A stretch of DNA of 64,000 bases from Bacillus kexueae (GTDB lineage: Bacteria; Bacillota; Bacilli; Bacillales; Aeribacillaceae), in assembly GCF_022809095.1 (NCBI RefSeq), contig NZ_JALAZE010000010.1, positions 1-64,000 on the forward strand. The letters are read 5' to 3'. Shown piece by piece: positions 8,878 through 17,534 of the stretch. The first letter of the stretch is position 1. Every line of letters begins with the position of its first letter. The translations under genes were made by a program, and so were the position numbers. The notes under the pieces were generated by a model. The model did not search any database. It saw only the letters and a program-made list of their open reading frames with translations, and had not been told where the DNA came from.

Positions 8878-10296
8878 TTGAAGAAAAATTCAATACTAAG
8901 TAATGCAATATATTTATTTTTAAGCAATGTATTTGTAAGATTTTTTACAGCAGCTTCCACCATACTTATCGCACGATATTTAGGTGCTGAAGACTATGGA
9001 ATATTAAGTGTCGCTTTGGCATATGCATCTGTCGCTGCTTATTTTACTGACCTTGGTTTAACACATACTTTAATTAGGGAAGGATCGAAACCCAAAAGCT
9101 CATTGCCCGTTTTAATGAGTAGTTTTTTTAGAATTAGATTAGTGTTATCATTACTTACAATTTTTATTTCAGTAGGAATAATACATATCATTTACCATGA
9201 TAGTTCAATTAAGAATATTTTGTTAATCGTATTAATTCCAACTATTTTCGGAGCAGCCCTTCAAGGGGTAGGGGCAGCCTATTATCAAGTAACGGAGAGA
9301 ATGCACTTAACCGCAATAATTAGAACAGTTTCTGGCCTTTTATCGGCCACTTCTCTCCTTTTGGGAATGTTCTTGAAATGGCCACTAGTATATATCGCAC
9401 CTGTATATGGACTAGCAAATGTAATTGGTGGAATATTAAGCTTAGTTATCGTGATGAAAAGTATCAATATATTTAAAGGGTGGGATAATAAACTACTTAA
9501 TGGACTTGGAACATTTACGATTAGTGGTTTTACCATTATGTTACTACCACAAATTGGACCAATAATTTTGGAAAGAGTAGCAGGATTAGAAGAAGCGGGT
9601 TATTTTGCTGCAGCTTATCGCCTCCCTGCGGTCCTTTATCAAATTCCAGGAGTAATCGCTGCCGCATTTTATCCAGTCCTTTTTAAATACGCTAATGCAA
9701 ACAAAATTGATGAGCACTATAAATTAAGTCAAAAACAAATTAAGATAATGACCTTTCTTGGAATTGCGATGTCTATTCCTTTCTTATTTCATGCCGAATG
9801 GTGGATTCAATTCCTTTTTGGAGAGGAATGGTTAAGCGCTTCATCGACTTTGTTTATACTTGCATTAATGGTGATACTACAATCAATCAATTATCCTCTA
9901 GCTGACGCCATCACAACTAGGGGGATGCAACATTATAGAACATTTATTCAGTTAATCGCTTTATGTATCGGCGTATTTTTGTATATTCTTTTAGGAAAAA
10001 ATTTCGGAAGCATTGGGGGAGCAATCTCCGCAGTTTCACTAGAAATTCTTCTACTTATTGGATTTATGATTGTTTACAAAAAGGGGTTAATGCTATTTTT
10101 GAATGGAGTTTTAATTAACTGTCTTTCTTTTATAGTTGTTGTATTGATTAACTTCATCTTAAAGGGACATCTTCACCCTTTAGTTAATAGTCTTACTTTA
10201 GTCCTGTTATATACTTTTTTAACAATCGTACTTGATCGCCAACTTCGTTTAGAACTTTTAAAACTCATTCGGACGAAATTTATTAAAGGAAAGTGA
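8878..10296 (+). CDS. Polysaccharide flippase (MATE/Wzx-like, TuaB-like)
   Basis: A 472-residue protein with about 12 to 14 membrane segments. It has the typical N-terminus of oligosaccharide flippases: AIYLFLSNVFVRFFTAASTILIARYLGAEDYGIL, split by short loops. GYFAAAYRLPAVLYQIPGV in the second half is also characteristic. It moves undecaprenyl-linked repeat units across the membrane for the polymerase. The start is a TTG preceded by a weak GGTTGGTG site and is less certain than the rest. It heads the plus arm of the divergent locus and its stop overlaps the upstream end of the next gene's reading frame. Confidence 0.9.
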   Translation: MKKNSILSNAIYLFLSNVFVRFFTAASTILIARYLGAEDYGILSVALAYASVAAYFTDLGLTHTLIREGSKPKSSLPVLMSSFFRIRLVLSLLTIFISVGIIHIIYHDSSIKNILLIVLIPTIFGAALQGVGAAYYQVTERMHLTAIIRTVSGLLSATSLLLGMFLKWPLVYIAPVYGLANVIGGILSLVIVMKSINIFKGWDNKLLNGLGTFTISGFTIMLLPQIGPIILERVAGLEEAGYFAAAYRLPAVLYQIPGVIAAAFYPVLFKYANANKIDEHYKLSQKQIKIMTFLGIAMSIPFLFHAEWWIQFLFGEEWLSASSTLFILALMVILQSINYPLADAITTRGMQHYRTFIQLIALCIGVFLYILLGKNFGSIGGAISAVSLEILLLIGFMIVYKKGLMLFLNGVLINCLSFIVVVLINFILKGHLHPLVNSLTLVLLYTFLTIVLDRQLRLELLKLIRTKFIKGK

Positions 10297-10301
10297 TTCT
10301 A

Positions 10302-11225
10302 ATGAAATTTTCTGTAATTATTCCTACTTACAATGTTGAAAAATATATTGTCTCTTGTATACAATCCGTACTCGATCAAACAATGAATGATCTGGAAATT
10401 ATTGTGGTTGATGATTGCTCTTCAGATAAAACCTTAGAAATTGTCATGAACTTAGCTAAACAAGATTCTAGAATTTCCTTTTACAAGAATGACAAAAATT
10501 CAGGCCCTTCTGTCTCTAGAAATAAAGGAATTGAATTAGCAAAAGGTGAATATATCGCTTTTTTAGATAGTGATGATTGGTGGGATAAAAACCGTTTAGC
10601 CAATATGTATAAAGAAGCAAAACGCTACAATGCTGACATGATATGTGATGATCAATTATTAATTAATGATAATGATACAGACCCTTGGGGAACCATTTTC
10701 AAAAACGGAAATATTTTAATTCATAAAGCAACACCTTTTAATGCTGAAGAGTTTATTATAAAAGACATCGGTTTAAAACCAATTTTCAAGAAAGAATTTA
10801 TTGATACAAAAAAAATTAAATTTAACGAGAACCTACGTTACGGAGAAGATTACCTATTTTTCCTAGATTGTTTAACTAATGGTGCGAAAGCCATTTTACT
10901 TCCAGAAGCCTACTATTATTACAGAGCACGTGAAGGATCTTTAGTAACTAATCAACTGAAACTATATAAACAAACATTCGAAACTACTGAAGATTTGTTG
11001 AAGGATCCTTCTTATAGCTCTGTACATGATGCTTTATTAATAAGAAGAAAGCGAATTAAGGAAGCTCTTAAATACTACATGATAATGCAACCAATCAAAG
11101 ATGGGGAGTATTTAAGTGGAATGATTGAACTTATAAAATCACCCCAAACCATTTTTATATTCTTAAAAAGATTTCCAAAGATCGTTAACAACCGAGTGCT
11201 ACGAAAATTGAAAGGGAATGAATAA
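10302..11225 (+). CDS. Family 2 glycosyltransferase, plus arm
   Basis: A GT2 enzyme beginning MKFSVIIPTYNVEKYI, with VVDDCSSDKT and the metal-binding segment FLDSDDWWDKNR near residue 95; the YGEDYLFF motif near residue 190 is typical of acceptor-side ED residues. The ATG at 10302 lies 12 nt after AAAGG, somewhat long; a GTG at 10293 overlapping the flippase stop is the alternative. It would add a sugar to the lipid-linked unit. It sits in a tight run flippase-GT2-GT4. Confidence 0.88.
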   Translation: MKFSVIIPTYNVEKYIVSCIQSVLDQTMNDLEIIVVDDCSSDKTLEIVMNLAKQDSRISFYKNDKNSGPSVSRNKGIELAKGEYIAFLDSDDWWDKNRLANMYKEAKRYNADMICDDQLLINDNDTDPWGTIFKNGNILIHKATPFNAEEFIIKDIGLKPIFKKEFIDTKKIKFNENLRYGEDYLFFLDCLTNGAKAILLPEAYYYYRAREGSLVTNQLKLYKQTFETTEDLLKDPSYSSVHDALLIRRKRIKEALKYYMIMQPIKDGEYLSGMIELIKSPQTIFIFLKRFPKIVNNRVLRKLKGNE

Positions 11226-11226
11226 A

Positions 11227-12318
11227 GTGATTGACCAATCAAAAAAACACATTTCATTTTTACTTAATAATTTTGAAGAAGGGGGGGTTGAAAGAATTTT
11301 CATTAACTTAGCTACAGAATTAAGTACCAGGGGATATACCGTTTCATTTATTTGTTTTAAAAAGAACGGAGGTTTTCTCGATCAAGTCCCTTCTAATATC
11401 CAAATAATAGAACTTAATGTTAAAAGAGCAATTAGTAGTATTCCAAAATTAATTTATACACTGAATAAAGAAAAGGTAGACGTCCTTATTTCTGCCAAGC
11501 ATTATATTAACATTGTAGCTGCACTAGCAAACAAACTTTCATTTCATAATACAAAATTAATCTTATCGGGTCATGGTATGTATCATAGAAAAAAAATAGA
11601 CCCATTACCAACGCTGATGAAAATGTTTTATCCTACAGCTGATGCTATTATTGCTGTCTCTAAAGGTGTAGCCGAAGACATTTCTAAAATAACAAATATA
11701 CCCATGAGTATGATTGACGTAATATATAACCCGGTTATTACAAACCATTTCATAGAAAAAGCCTCTAACACCAGTGATTTAAAAGTTGGATCAAAAGAAA
11801 AATTAATTGTTTCTGTTGGAAGGCTTTCTGAAGAAAAAGATTATAAAACGCTAATTATGGCATTCAAAACAGTCGTTGAAAAAGTACCTTCAAAATTAAT
11901 TATTGTTGGCGAAGGTCCACAGCGAAGAGAGCTAGAGAAGCTAATAACAGAATTAAATTTACAGAAGCATGTAGAACTCCCTGGTTTTAAAGAAAACCCT
12001 TATGATTATATGAAAAAGTGTGATTTGTTTGTTCTTTCATCAAAAACAGAAGGTTTACCCACTGTTTTAATTGAGGCTCTATTTTTTAGAAAGAAAATTA
12101 TCTCAACAGATTGTCCTAGTGGACCTCGAGAAATTTTAGAAGGTGGCAAGTTAGGAACCTTGACACCTGTAGGTGACTATAAATTTTTATCAAACGCAAT
12201 GCTAGAGGCATTAACAAATACAACTTCGGATATTAAATCGGACTTAAGAGAGAAGGCATTTGAATTCTCAACAGAAAAAACAGTTTATGAATATGAAAAA
12301 TTAATTAACTCTCTCTGA
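11227..12318 (+). CDS. Family 4 glycosyltransferase
   Basis: A GT-B fold retaining transferase. The N-terminal domain has the glycine-rich acceptor loop FEEGGVERIFINLA; the C-terminal domain has VSVGRLSEEKDYKTLI, IIVGEGPQRRELE, PGFKENPYDYMKKCD and the E-x7-E type motif SSKTEGLPTVLIEAL. An AAAGGGA site 9 nt upstream supports the GTG at 11227 (MIDQSKKHISF); an ATG at 11218 lies too close to the RBS. It follows the GT2 stop by one base, so translation is probably coupled. It is equivalent in position and class to TuaC in teichuronic acid clusters. Confidence 0.9.
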   Translation: MIDQSKKHISFLLNNFEEGGVERIFINLATELSTRGYTVSFICFKKNGGFLDQVPSNIQIIELNVKRAISSIPKLIYTLNKEKVDVLISAKHYINIVAALANKLSFHNTKLILSGHGMYHRKKIDPLPTLMKMFYPTADAIIAVSKGVAEDISKITNIPMSMIDVIYNPVITNHFIEKASNTSDLKVGSKEKLIVSVGRLSEEKDYKTLIMAFKTVVEKVPSKLIIVGEGPQRRELEKLITELNLQKHVELPGFKENPYDYMKKCDLFVLSSKTEGLPTVLIEALFFRKKIISTDCPSGPREILEGGKLGTLTPVGDYKFLSNAMLEALTNTTSDIKSDLREKAFEFSTEKTVYEYEKLINSL

Positions 12319-12328
12319 GGTGAACGAA

Positions 12329-12682
12329 ATGAAACGAGCAGCAATTATTCAAGTCGTATTTCTGATGTTTCTAATCTCTGGATGCGGTAACGATGTGTTA
12401 AAATTCAGAAATGTTCTAGAAGCTGATCAATATATAAGAAATAATGCTCAGAGTTTAGATTGGGATGTTTTTAAAACGCTTCTCACATCAGACTCTCCAT
12501 TATCCACAGATAAATTTCACAAATTAAAGAGTATTCCTTTCAAAGAAATTAGTACTTCTCATGTCGTAGTTGATAATAAACTATACAGATTTAGTAGTGG
12601 TAAGGAATTAATCTATGTTTCTGAGTGGGTTGAAGATGATGGTACACTGAAGCTATACGATATAAATTATCTAGAAGAGTAG
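12329..12682 (+). CDS. Small lipoprotein of unknown function in the polysaccharide locus
   Basis: A 117-residue protein with a signal peptide and LISGC lipobox (MKRAAIIQVVFLMFLISGCGN), hence membrane-anchored outside the cell. The mature part is short, mixed in charge and matches no family I recognise. GAGGTGA at good spacing picks ATG 12329 over the GTG at 12320. It lies 10 bp after the GT4 gene and 34 bp before the LCP gene, so it may assist transfer or assembly of the polymer, but only position supports that. Confidence 0.75.
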   Translation: MKRAAIIQVVFLMFLISGCGNDVLKFRNVLEADQYIRNNAQSLDWDVFKTLLTSDSPLSTDKFHKLKSIPFKEISTSHVVVDNKLYRFSSGKELIYVSEWVEDDGTLKLYDINYLEE

Positions 12683-12716
12683 CTTTCACAAGTAATCTAA
12701 AGAAGGATGAGCGTTC

Positions 12717-13652
12717 ATGAATAAAAGAAAACATATTCTCGTTCCATTAATTTCAATATTTATTATTATCTTTGTTATTGTTTGTATATATTTATTAAAC
12801 TTATGGTATCAAGCAACTTCAACTGTCGAAAATATTCAAGAAGACATTGGACGAGATAAATCAGATAAACGTGAAGAAGAAGTTGTATTTGAGAAGCGTG
12901 ACCCAATCTCAATTCTATTAATGGGCGTCGATGAAAGAAAAGGGGATAAAGGTCGATCCGACTCACTTATTCTTATGACCATTAACCCTAATCAGGAATC
13001 AATTGAAATGTTAAGTATCCCTCGAGATACACGTACAGAAATTGTTGGAAAAGGAATTCAAGACAAAATTAATCACGCCTACGCATTTGGCGGAACGGAA
13101 ATGGCTATAAACACTGTCGAAAACTTTTTAGATGTTCCCGTTGATTATTTTGTTAAAGTGAACATGGAAAGTTTCAAAGATATTGTTGATGCTGTAGGTG
13201 GAGTAACTGTTCAAAACGAATTTACTTTCACATACTCGGGGTATACCTTTGAAGAAGGAACGATTAACCTTAGCGGCGAAGAGGCCCTTGCCTATTCTCG
13301 CATGAGATATGAAGACCCAAGAGGAGACTTCGGTCGCCAAGATCGCCAAAGACAAATCATCCAAGGAGTCATTGAAAAAGGTGCAAGCATCTCATCCATC
13401 ACAAAGTTCGGCGATATGTTTAAAATTGTAGAGGACAATGTTAAAACCAATTTAACTTTTGATGAAATGTGGGAAATCCAAGAAAACTATAAGGCCGCTA
13501 TCAACTCTGTTACTCAGCATCAAGTAAAAGGTTCCGGAACGATGATTAATGGTATTTATTATTATGTCGTTCCAGAAGAAGAGCGACTTGCACTATCTAA
13601 TAGCTTAAAAGAACATTTAGAAATTTCATCTACCACTGCTAGTAACCAGTAG
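12717..13652 (+). CDS. LytR-CpsA-Psr (LCP) family wall-polymer ligase
   Basis: A type II membrane protein with a short basic N-terminus, one membrane segment at residues 8-30, then an extracellular LCP domain. Conserved elements are ILLMGVDERKGDKGRSDSLILM, MLSIPRDTR, KINHAYAFGG and the C-terminal arginine cluster in SRMRYEDPRGDFGRQDRQRQII. These arginines and aspartates bind the polyprenyl pyrophosphate. LCP enzymes move glycopolymers from the lipid carrier to peptidoglycan, so this gene implies that the polysaccharide made here ends covalently bound to the wall. It is the last gene of the plus arm, 34 bp after the small lipoprotein gene, and ends at an intrinsic terminator. Confidence 0.95.
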   Translation: MNKRKHILVPLISIFIIIFVIVCIYLLNLWYQATSTVENIQEDIGRDKSDKREEEVVFEKRDPISILLMGVDERKGDKGRSDSLILMTINPNQESIEMLSIPRDTRTEIVGKGIQDKINHAYAFGGTEMAINTVENFLDVPVDYFVKVNMESFKDIVDAVGGVTVQNEFTFTYSGYTFEEGTINLSGEEALAYSRMRYEDPRGDFGRQDRQRQIIQGVIEKGASISSITKFGDMFKIVEDNVKTNLTFDEMWEIQENYKAAINSVTQHQVKGSGTMINGIYYYVVPEEERLALSNSLKEHLEISSTTASNQ

Positions 13653-13676
13653 AGAGACACCTCTACTGGTTTTTTC
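13645..13676 (+). terminator. Intrinsic terminator after the LCP gene
   Basis: A 10-bp stem ACCAGTAGAG / CTCTACTGGT with a 6-nt loop followed by TTTTTTC. The left arm includes the LCP stop codon. It closes the plus arm just before the convergent 13678 gene. Confidence 0.9.
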
Positions 13677-13677
13677 A

Positions 13678-14889
13678 TTAGGTTTCACTCAATAATCCTT
13701 TTACAAATAATCGCAGTACTTCTTCACGGTTAAATGATTGGAATGATTCAGGTTGTATGTATTTCAACTTGATTGGCATGTAATAGTATTGACCTTCCTC
13801 AATTTTATCTATCGGCATTTTAACAATTGTATCTTCTTTTGTAATTCCTTGAGCCGCTTCAACATACTTTGATTCCTGAAGCCCTAACTGAATAGGTTGC
13901 TTTTTAATTCTTCCATTTTCTAAAACAAATACGATGTCTTGATCTTCTGATTCTTGTACAGAGGAGATTGGGATAGCCAACACATCTTGTTTCTCTTCAA
14001 GATAAATGGACAATGTTGAATGAAATCCTTCATAGATTTTCTCATTCTCTTCCAACAGCTCTACATATATGGAGTATGTACTGTCACCTTCAATCTTTTC
14101 TGGTGTGCGCTCAATTTTTGTTAATACCCCTTCAAACAAATGTCCATTTAGAGCTTTTACAGACACTTGTGTCTTCATCCCTTCTTCTACTTTTGTTATG
14201 TTATTTTCTGTTAAACTACCTTTCACCCATAATGGACCTACGCCTTTTATGGTTAAAACGGGTTCACCATCGTTCGTTGCTAATTGATTTTCAAATGTGA
14301 CTATTCCATTTCCTTTGCTTTTTACCACTAAGTCCTCTTTTATAAGGTAGTTTTCTTCTAACTTTTTATTGATGTCTAGTAATCGATTGGCTACTTGTTG
14401 TTCTTCAATTACTTTTTGGGTTAAAGCGTTTTGAAAATCTAGTTTTTCAAGTATGTAAGTTAGCTCTTGTTCCTCTTCTAGTGAAATAGCAGAAATGTTA
14501 GATTCTAGTTCTAACATTTCTGCTTGCACTTGTGACAAAGTCGTTTCAAGCTCCTCCTTTTGCTTTTCAAGAAACTCGATTTCTCCCTCTAACTTATCAT
14601 TATGGTATTCGATTAAAGGTTCTTCTTCCTCAACCAAATCTCCTTCTTGTACTACTAGAGTATAAGAGTCACCCTTTTGTCTATTAAACGGGATGTAATA
14701 AGTGTATGACGGAACAACAACCCCATCTGTCTCCAACGTCTTTTTCAAATCCTTCTTTTCAGGATTTACAACACTTGTTATCATGACTGACTTAGTTATA
14801 AAACCTTCATCACTTACAATCCAAACATTTGCTAGCAGTAATCCTAGCATGCCAATCGCGATAAGTATTCGTATTATTTTTGTTTTCAT
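13678..14889 (-). CDS. Periplasmic-adaptor-like (HlyD/RND adaptor, YknX-like) membrane protein
   Basis: A 403-residue protein with an N-terminal membrane anchor (residues 5-25) and a lipoyl/barrel-sandwich half-motif (VVQEGDLVEEEEPLIEY). Next comes a long coiled-coil hairpin (about residues 100-190, rich in E, Q and L), then the returning half (KSKGNGIVTFENQLATNDGEPVL, split by turns) and a beta-barrel domain. This is the architecture of membrane fusion/adaptor proteins. In Bacillus subtilis YknX has this role next to YknW, YknY and YknZ. Here only a Yip1-like partner is adjacent (15 bp upstream), with no ABC ATPase or permease. RBS GGGGTGGGGAG precedes ATG 14889. Confidence 0.82.
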   Translation of the reverse strand: MKTKIIRILIAIGMLGLLLANVWIVSDEGFITKSVMITSVVNPEKKDLKKTLETDGVVVPSYTYYIPFNRQKGDSYTLVVQEGDLVEEEEPLIEYHNDKLEGEIEFLEKQKEELETTLSQVQAEMLELESNISAISLEEEQELTYILEKLDFQNALTQKVIEEQQVANRLLDINKKLEENYLIKEDLVVKSKGNGIVTFENQLATNDGEPVLTIKGVGPLWVKGSLTENNITKVEEGMKTQVSVKALNGHLFEGVLTKIERTPEKIEGDSTYSIYVELLEENEKIYEGFHSTLSIYLEEKQDVLAIPISSVQESEDQDIVFVLENGRIKKQPIQLGLQESKYVEAAQGITKEDTIVKMPIDKIEEGQYYYMPIKLKYIQPESFQSFNREEVLRLFVKGLLSET

Positions 14890-14904
14890 CTCCCCACCCC
14901 TTCC

Positions 14905-15576
14905 TTACAGAACAATGTCTATCTCCTTAGCTAACGAAGAAAAAATTGCATCCATTGATAGAAAGAAGAAAAAAAGTAAAACGAGAAAAGATATCACTTT
15001 CCATCGTTGAAGCTCTGCGCTTACTTTAAATACTTTATATTGATGAAAAATAGCCCATGCATGAAAAATGGTTAGTTTACTTCCCAAAACAAGGAGTAAA
15101 GGATGTTCAACATACATATGTAGAATTGGGGACATGCTAAAAACATTCCAACTAAATGGTATCCCCCAAACATAATATATAGTCGTCGACAAAATTCTCT
15201 CGCCCAATAGGATGGTTATAGAATAAAGTTGAACCACCATTATTTTCTTATAAGAAAAATCATCTATAAAAATCATCAATGCTAACGAAAAAATCATAAC
15301 CATAAAAAATGGCTTTAATAGATTACTAGCAGCAACTCCTGCCACCATAATAATCTTCGCACTCTCAATTATTTCTTTATCTACCGAACCCCATTCTTCC
15401 ATTAACTCTTCTGTTCCCATCCCAATGTATCCTTGAATCAAGCCTAAGGTAAGATATATGAGAAGAATAATACTAAATCGCCACCAAAACCCTTTTATAC
15501 TCGAACATCTATTCAAATGGACAAAAAACTTGGATGGGTGAAACAGACCTTTAAATAATCGGATGGAAAAAATCAT
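14905..15576 (-). CDS. Yip1-like multi-spanning membrane protein (YknW-like)
   Basis: A 223-residue protein with about five hydrophobic segments (near residues 30-50, 80-115, 120-140, 160-175 and 195-210) and a short N-terminal amphipathic part. The pattern fits the Yip1-domain membrane proteins such as YknW, and the downstream neighbour is an adaptor protein, as in yknWX. It is the first gene of a two-gene minus operon; GGAGG is 7 nt from ATG 15576. In Bacillus subtilis the YknWXYZ transporter protects against the SDP toxin. Here the ATPase and permease are missing from the neighbourhood, so that function cannot be assumed. Family assignment is tentative. Confidence 0.6.
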   Translation of the reverse strand: MIFSIRLFKGLFHPSKFFVHLNRCSSIKGFWWRFSIILLIYLTLGLIQGYIGMGTEELMEEWGSVDKEIIESAKIIMVAGVAASNLLKPFFMVMIFSLALMIFIDDFSYKKIMVVQLYSITILLGERILSTTIYYVWGIPFSWNVFSMSPILHMYVEHPLLLVLGSKLTIFHAWAIFHQYKVFKVSAELQRWKVISFLVLLFFFFLSMDAIFSSLAKEIDIVL

Positions 15577-15708
15577 ACATGCGCCTCCTAAATCACGCCA
15601 AAATGGAACATTTCCCGGAAAATTTCTACATATAATGTTCGATTATATCCGAAAGCTTTCAAAAATTTTGTCGAAATAGAGCAGTTATCATTAGGTTTGA
15701 AGGTATAA

Positions 15709-15749
15709 GCAAAAAGACACATTACACGAATTGTAATGTGCCTTTTTGC
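15709..15749 (-). terminator. Intrinsic terminator after the SGNH-like gene
   Basis: A long stem, GCAAAAAG.CACATTACA against TGTAATGTG.CTTTTTGC, with a short loop, immediately after the stop codon at 15750. The T-run on the minus strand forms part of the distal arm. Confidence 0.85.
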
Positions 15750-16517
15750 TTACTCCTGGATAAAGTAATCAATAAAGTATTTCGCCCATACTTGGTGGCC
15801 GACTTTTGTTGGACGATCTTTTTCTTCTTCAAGATAAAGGGCATCGTCTTGTTCTGTCCAAGCTTCCCAATGGTTTAGGAAACGTTCATTTTGTTCATGG
15901 GCATAGTTTTCAAACGCTTCGACATCCCTCGGATAATAAGTAGCCGTAAAGATTGGGTATGATGGAAGGAAGTATACTGTAACTTCTGGTTGAGCGTCTC
16001 TTACTTCTTCCACGATTGTTTCGATATTGGCAATTGTATTATCTACCCCAACAATGCCATTATCTTTTAATAGGAAAGCTTCTAGTAATAGAATATCAGG
16101 CGCAAGGTCTACTACTTTTTCATATAGTCCTTCTTGTACAACATCTGTGGTCGTTTTTTCTTCTTCACTAAAAACGTGAACGTCAAACAAATCTCCATAT
16201 GCCTCGGACAGTTTATTTTCTAGTAAATCCGTCCAACTACCATCTTCTAATGCAACATCCTCTGAACCATAAATAACGACTTTCAACGTTTCGTTATTTT
16301 GGATAGCTTCTTTTGCTTTGTCTTGTAATTCAACAGGTAATGTATAAATAATATCATATGATTCCTGTGTCACAGCTTCATCGTATGGTTCTTCTTCATT
16401 TTGCGTTATACTGTTCGCCTCGGCATGGTTCGTAATGTTGTTGTTCCAATAGTACTCGCCAAGTACGATTACACCAACCATTGCTATACAGCACAGCGCA
16501 GCAAGCAATTTTTGCAC
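15750..16517 (-). CDS. SGNH/GDSL-hydrolase-like exported protein, degenerate active site
   Basis: A 255-residue protein with an N-terminal signal or anchor (MQKLLAALCCIAMVGVIVLG). After an acidic linker, the fold-type segments of SGNH hydrolases can be traced: VVIYGSEDVALEDGSWTDLLENKL (block I), DILLLEAFLLKDNG (block III) and DRPTKVGHQVWAKYF (block V, with a candidate catalytic H). The usual GDS serine of block I reads YGSED and the Asn of block III appears as E/D, so activity is doubtful or altered. Related Bacillaceae proteins are annotated as SGNH/GDSL family. The GTG start at 16517 has a strong GGGGGGA site. It is monocistronic and flanked by its own terminator. Confidence 0.7.
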   Translation of the reverse strand: MQKLLAALCCIAMVGVIVLGEYYWNNNITNHAEANSITQNEEEPYDEAVTQESYDIIYTLPVELQDKAKEAIQNNETLKVVIYGSEDVALEDGSWTDLLENKLSEAYGDLFDVHVFSEEEKTTTDVVQEGLYEKVVDLAPDILLLEAFLLKDNGIVGVDNTIANIETIVEEVRDAQPEVTVYFLPSYPIFTATYYPRDVEAFENYAHEQNERFLNHWEAWTEQDDALYLEEEKDRPTKVGHQVWAKYFIDYFIQE

Positions 16518-16741
16518 ATTATCCCCCCCTTAATTTCGGTTCATTTAAAAGTATGATAGAGAAATCGACAAACATGTGTTTATAAGAACCTATGTTAAAG
16601 TGTCTCGTAAAAATTATATCGAAAATTAGCAAATATTGTCCATTGACTTCATGAAGATTAACACAATTTATACATAATTTTCATTTTTTAATATGGAACA
16701 ATTCTTGACTTCTATCCTGATAGTCTAGTTGAATGATTGAA

Positions 16742-16772
16742 ACAAAAAAACTGCCGAGTGTTCTCGACAGTT
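16742..16772 (-). terminator. Intrinsic terminator after comK
   Basis: Stem ACTGTCGAG / CTCGGCAGT (one mismatch, 4-nt loop when read on the minus strand) followed by an eight-T tract, 26 bp past the comK stop. Confidence 0.88.
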
Positions 16773-16797
16773 ACAATACCTCTTATAATGTGTACTT

Positions 16798-17346
16798 CTA
16801 CCATTCAGAATCATCCTCTTTAGAATTATCGTTAGTGTCTTCATAGGATGAATGATCTTCGGCAATATAAGGTCTTGTCCCTAACTTGTCCTGCCACGTT
16901 CCGAAGCTATAGAGTAAGTCAGTAGCGTTTTTGAATAGTTGAGCAAGTTGTTTTGGGGACTTTTCGATAAGAATCTTCTTACCATTGACTAAAACGATCA
17001 CACACCCACGCTCATGAGGAGTTATTTGTTTGACACCTCGTTGAGAAAACCAATAGCAATCCTCCGCTTCGATCGACTTAGACGGAAAAAAGCACAGTTT
17101 AAAATACGCTGAAATACATACCGGTGTATGTTGTTGTAAAAGAACTTCTCTGGCTGCTGCTAGTTTTTCCTTTAACGTGTAGCCATGAAAATGGCAATTA
17201 TCCAATATAATTCTCTTTGGCGACTTACGAATTTGAAAATGACGATTTCGTTCAATAACAATTGTAAATAGATCGCCGTCTTCATTGAAATATGGTAAAA
17301 GCGCTAGGCTGTCAGCATGAATGATATATTTGTCCTTAACCTTCAA
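16798..17346 (-). CDS. comK: Competence transcription factor ComK
   Basis: Master activator of late competence genes, binding AT-rich boxes as a tetramer. Recognised by the ordered ComK landmarks: an N-terminal beta region (YIIHADSLALLPYFNEDG), DNCHFHGYTLKEKLAAAREVL, then CISAYFKLCFFPSKS and CYWFSQRGVKQI, corresponding to the conserved FFPT-to-WISH segment. The C-terminal part is YSFGTWQDKLGTRPY. The reading frame extends 23 codons upstream, but GAGGAGG lies 8 nt before the TTG at 17346, giving a 182-residue protein close to the usual ComK length. An acidic tail of about 20 residues follows the domain. No textbook ComK box (AAAA-N5-TTTT) pair is evident upstream. A TATAAT at 17477-17482 on the minus strand may be its -10, leaving a leader of about 120 nt. 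Confidence 0.88.
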   Translation of the reverse strand: MKVKDKYIIHADSLALLPYFNEDGDLFTIVIERNRHFQIRKSPKRIILDNCHFHGYTLKEKLAAAREVLLQQHTPVCISAYFKLCFFPSKSIEAEDCYWFSQRGVKQITPHERGCVIVLVNGKKILIEKSPKQLAQLFKNATDLLYSFGTWQDKLGTRPYIAEDHSSYEDTNDNSKEDDSEW

Positions 17347-17534
17347 CGTCGCGTCCTCCTCACTTTTTTCATCACACAAGTAAAAAACAAGGATGCAGCG
17401 GGTTTTCACCCCCAACTAGCTTAAAGAATTTCGTAATGGCGAAAACCGTAGAAGAAGTAATATACGTGTCGAATTCATTATAAAGGAATATCACTTACAA
17501 TTCTGTTAATTTTTTGTAAACTAATAGAACTTTT

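Noticed and set aside
12775-13364. Minus-strand frames opposite the LCP gene
   Set aside because: Shadow frames of a well-supported LCP enzyme; no RBS.
17347-17534. ComK boxes upstream of comK
   Set aside because: No AAAA-N5-TTTT pair at helical spacing could be found; A and T runs are present but not in the required arrangement.
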